From the NCBI GenBank assembly GCA_030151135.1, contig JASLEQ010000245.1, positions 1 to 6,353 on the forward strand: 6,353 nt of DNA, in the 5' to 3' direction. The notes beneath the pieces are model-generated. The model saw nothing but the letters and a program-made list of their open reading frames with translations, was not told the origin of the DNA and searched no databases. This DNA is from Candidatus Sulfotelmatobacter sp. GTDB lineage: Bacteria; Acidobacteriota; Terriglobia; Terriglobales; SbA1. The position numbers were made by a program, and so were the translations under genes. The number at the start of each line of letters is the position of its first letter. Position 1 is the stretch's first letter. This document shows, in pieces, positions 4,916 to 6,353 of the stretch.

Positions 4916-6353
4916 TTAATCCGCTGTCATCGGCTCCGGCGGAATTTCGTTTCCTATCCGGTACTTCGAAAATCTCTGTGCCAACCGGTCGAACCACAGG
5001 TACACCACCGGCGTCGTATATAGGGTCAGCAATTGGCTCAGGATCAGCCCGCCCACAATCGTGATGCCTAGCGGCCGGCGTAACTCCGCGCCCGTGCCGG
5101 TTCCCAGCGCCAGTGGCAATCCGCCCAGCAGCGCCGCCATTGTTGTCATCATGATCGGACGGAACCGCAGCAGGCACGCCTGGTAAATCGCCTCCTCCGG
5201 CTCCTTGTGCTCCACCCGCTCGGCTTCCAGCGCGAAATCGATCATCATGATGGCGTTCTTCTTCACAATGCCGATCAATAGAATGATGCCAATTAACGCC
5301 ACCACCGTCAGGTCGTTCCCGGTGATCATTAATGCCAGAATCGCACCCACTCCGGCCGACGGCAGCGTCGACAAAATCGTGATGGGATGGATATAACTCT
5401 CGTACAAAACTCCCAGCACGATGTAGACCGTGATCACCGCCGCCAAGATCAGATAAGGTTCCGAAGCCAGCGAGTTTTGAAATGCCGCCGCCGTTCCCTG
5501 GAACGAAGCGTGAATGCTTGGCGGCAGCTCAATGTCTTTTTCCGCCTGTTGGATTGCTTTTGTCGCCTGTCCTAGCGACGCCCCCGGAGCAAGATTGAAC
5601 GACAGCGTCACCACCGGAAATTGTCCCTGGTGATTGACTGCCAGCGAGGTGCTCGACGAACTCAGGTGCGTAAAAGTTGAGATCGGTACCGGCGCGCCGC
5701 TCGTGGTCACCGCCGCTCCATTCGCGGACGGAGCCCCGGTATTCTGCGTCACCACGCTCGGCCGGATGTAAATGTCCCTCACGTTCTGCGGGTCTTGCGC
5801 AAAGTTCGGCAGCACTTCCAGCACGACGTGATATTGGTTCAGCTGCGTGAAGATCGTCGAGACCTGTCGTTGCCCGTAGGCATCGTAAAGCGTGTTATCA
5901 ATTGCCTGCGGAAAGATTCCTAGTCGCGATGCCGTATCGCGGTCAATCGTGATGTTGGTCGCCAGTCCGCCATTCAGTTGATCGGTCGCCACGTCTCGCA
6001 GTTCCGGAAACGTCTGCAGCTTCGCTACCAGCTTCGGCGTCCACTGCGCCAGTTCCTTCGCATCCGCGTCTTCAATCGAATATTGAAACTGCGTTCGGCT
6101 GACACGATCTTCCACCGTCAGGTCCTGCACCGGCTGCATATACAAGGTGATTCCCTGGACTTTCGCAAGTTCCGGTTGCAACCGCCGGATGATTCCCGAC
6201 GCATCGCTCGAGCGCTCATCTCGCGCCTTCAAATTGATTTGGATGCGCCCGGAATTCGGAGTCGCATTCGTCCCATCGACTCCTATAAAGGATGACAGGC
6301 TGTCCACGTCCGGGTCTTTCAATATCACTTTCGCCAGTTCCTGCTGGCGGTTG
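4916..6353 (-). CDS. mdtB: RND multidrug efflux pump inner-membrane subunit, MdtB-like, C-terminal part (cut by right edge)
   Basis: The frame is open from the right edge (first full codon at 6352, reading NRQQELAK) to TAA at 4918-4916, giving 478 residues, about the last 45% of a pump of roughly 1040. GTG at 6328 lies in frame inside the gene and is not the start. The fragment begins in the second periplasmic domain. Residues 16-30 (VDSLSSFIGVDGTNA), 70-79 (LYMQPVQDLT) and 85-88 (SRTQ) resemble E. coli MdtB. TM8 begins near residue 300 and TM9-TM12 follow to about 455. Lys365 (VKKNAI), Arg396 and Thr403 (RFRPIMMTT) are the expected proton-relay residues; the TM4 aspartates lie outside the window. 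Compared with the downstream MdtC-like protein it has 18 extra residues rich in Thr, Ser and Ala between about 198 and 222. In E. coli MdtB and MdtC assemble as a mixed trimer with adaptor MdtA; the same is inferred here from the tandem order. Confidence 0.93.
   Translation of the reverse strand, partial: NRQQELAKVILKDPDVDSLSSFIGVDGTNATPNSGRIQINLKARDERSSDASGIIRRLQPELAKVQGITLYMQPVQDLTVEDRVSRTQFQYSIEDADAKELAQWTPKLVAKLQTFPELRDVATDQLNGGLATNITIDRDTASRLGIFPQAIDNTLYDAYGQRQVSTIFTQLNQYHVVLEVLPNFAQDPQNVRDIYIRPSVVTQNTGAPSANGAAVTTSGAPVPISTFTHLSSSSTSLAVNHQGQFPVVTLSFNLAPGASLGQATKAIQQAEKDIELPPSIHASFQGTAAAFQNSLASEPYLILAAVITVYIVLGVLYESYIHPITILSTLPSAGVGAILALMITGNDLTVVALIGIILLIGIVKKNAIMMIDFALEAERVEHKEPEEAIYQACLLRFRPIMMTTMAALLGGLPLALGTGTGAELRRPLGITIVGGLILSQLLTLYTTPVVYLWFDRLAQRFSKYRIGNEIPPEPMTAD
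5008..5457. repeat. Diverged repeat, copy 2: C-terminal membrane domain of the MdtB-like gene
   Basis: Partner of the segment at 1861-2310, alignable without gaps in the parts I checked. Most differences fall at third codon positions. The offset between the genes grows by 54 bases (18 codons) further upstream, where the MdtB-like protein has its extra Ser/Thr/Ala-rich loop. Confidence 0.6.

Noticed and set aside
4824..5177. Minus-strand frame of 117 codons across the junction of the two pump genes
   Set aside because: It is an out-of-frame reading of the conserved membrane domain. A similar shadow (1806-2030) appears at the matching place in the paralogue, as expected from DNA similarity.
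4916..6328. GTG at 6328 as the start of the MdtB-like gene
   Set aside because: The frame stays open upstream to the window edge and the upstream residues (NRQQELAK) continue the RND domain, so this is an internal valine codon.
1..6353. Mobile element, CRISPR array, defence cassette or RNA gene
   Set aside because: No transposase, terminal inverted repeats, short regularly spaced repeats or tRNA/rRNA-like sequence could be seen. Coding sequence occupies almost the whole window.

Overview
All convincing genes lie on the minus strand, so transcription runs from right to left. The window holds four protein-coding genes, two of them cut by the window edges. I see no rRNA, tRNA, CRISPR array or insertion sequence. 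The families and layout (a tandem MdtB/MdtC-type RND efflux pair beside a seven-bladed beta-propeller lipoprotein of the lactonase/YncE kind, in moderately GC-rich DNA) suggest a Gram-negative soil or sediment bacterium, perhaps Acidobacteriota. That assignment is inferred from overall look and is not proven by any marker gene here.

Right and centre (1751-6353): two consecutive RND inner-membrane efflux pump genes. The upstream one (4916-6353, missing its N-terminal half beyond the right edge) resembles MdtB. The complete downstream one (1751-4912, 1053 residues) resembles MdtC. They are 3 bases apart (TAA-GCG-ATG), so they almost certainly form one operon and probably one heterotrimeric pump. 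The periplasmic adaptor (MdtA-like) would be expected upstream, outside the window. Proton-relay residues are intact in both proteins wherever visible. The MdtC-like protein carries an unusual insert with two cysteines, and the MdtB-like protein carries a separate Ser/Thr/Ala-rich insert.

Middle gap (1541-1750, 210 bases): no strong terminator follows the pump genes. The gap holds a possible sigma70-type promoter with a TATGAT -10 box and a 6+6 base inverted repeat around its -35 region.

Left (1-1534): a predicted exported, probably lipid-anchored beta-propeller protein (458-1534), followed 25 bases later by the start of a class III PLP-dependent aminotransferase (1-432), which runs off the left edge. 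These two probably share a transcript, though no functional link is obvious. Overall this is a fairly ordinary chromosomal region. The points most worth following up are the cysteine-bearing insert in the MdtC-like subunit and the pairing of propeller lipoprotein with aminotransferase.
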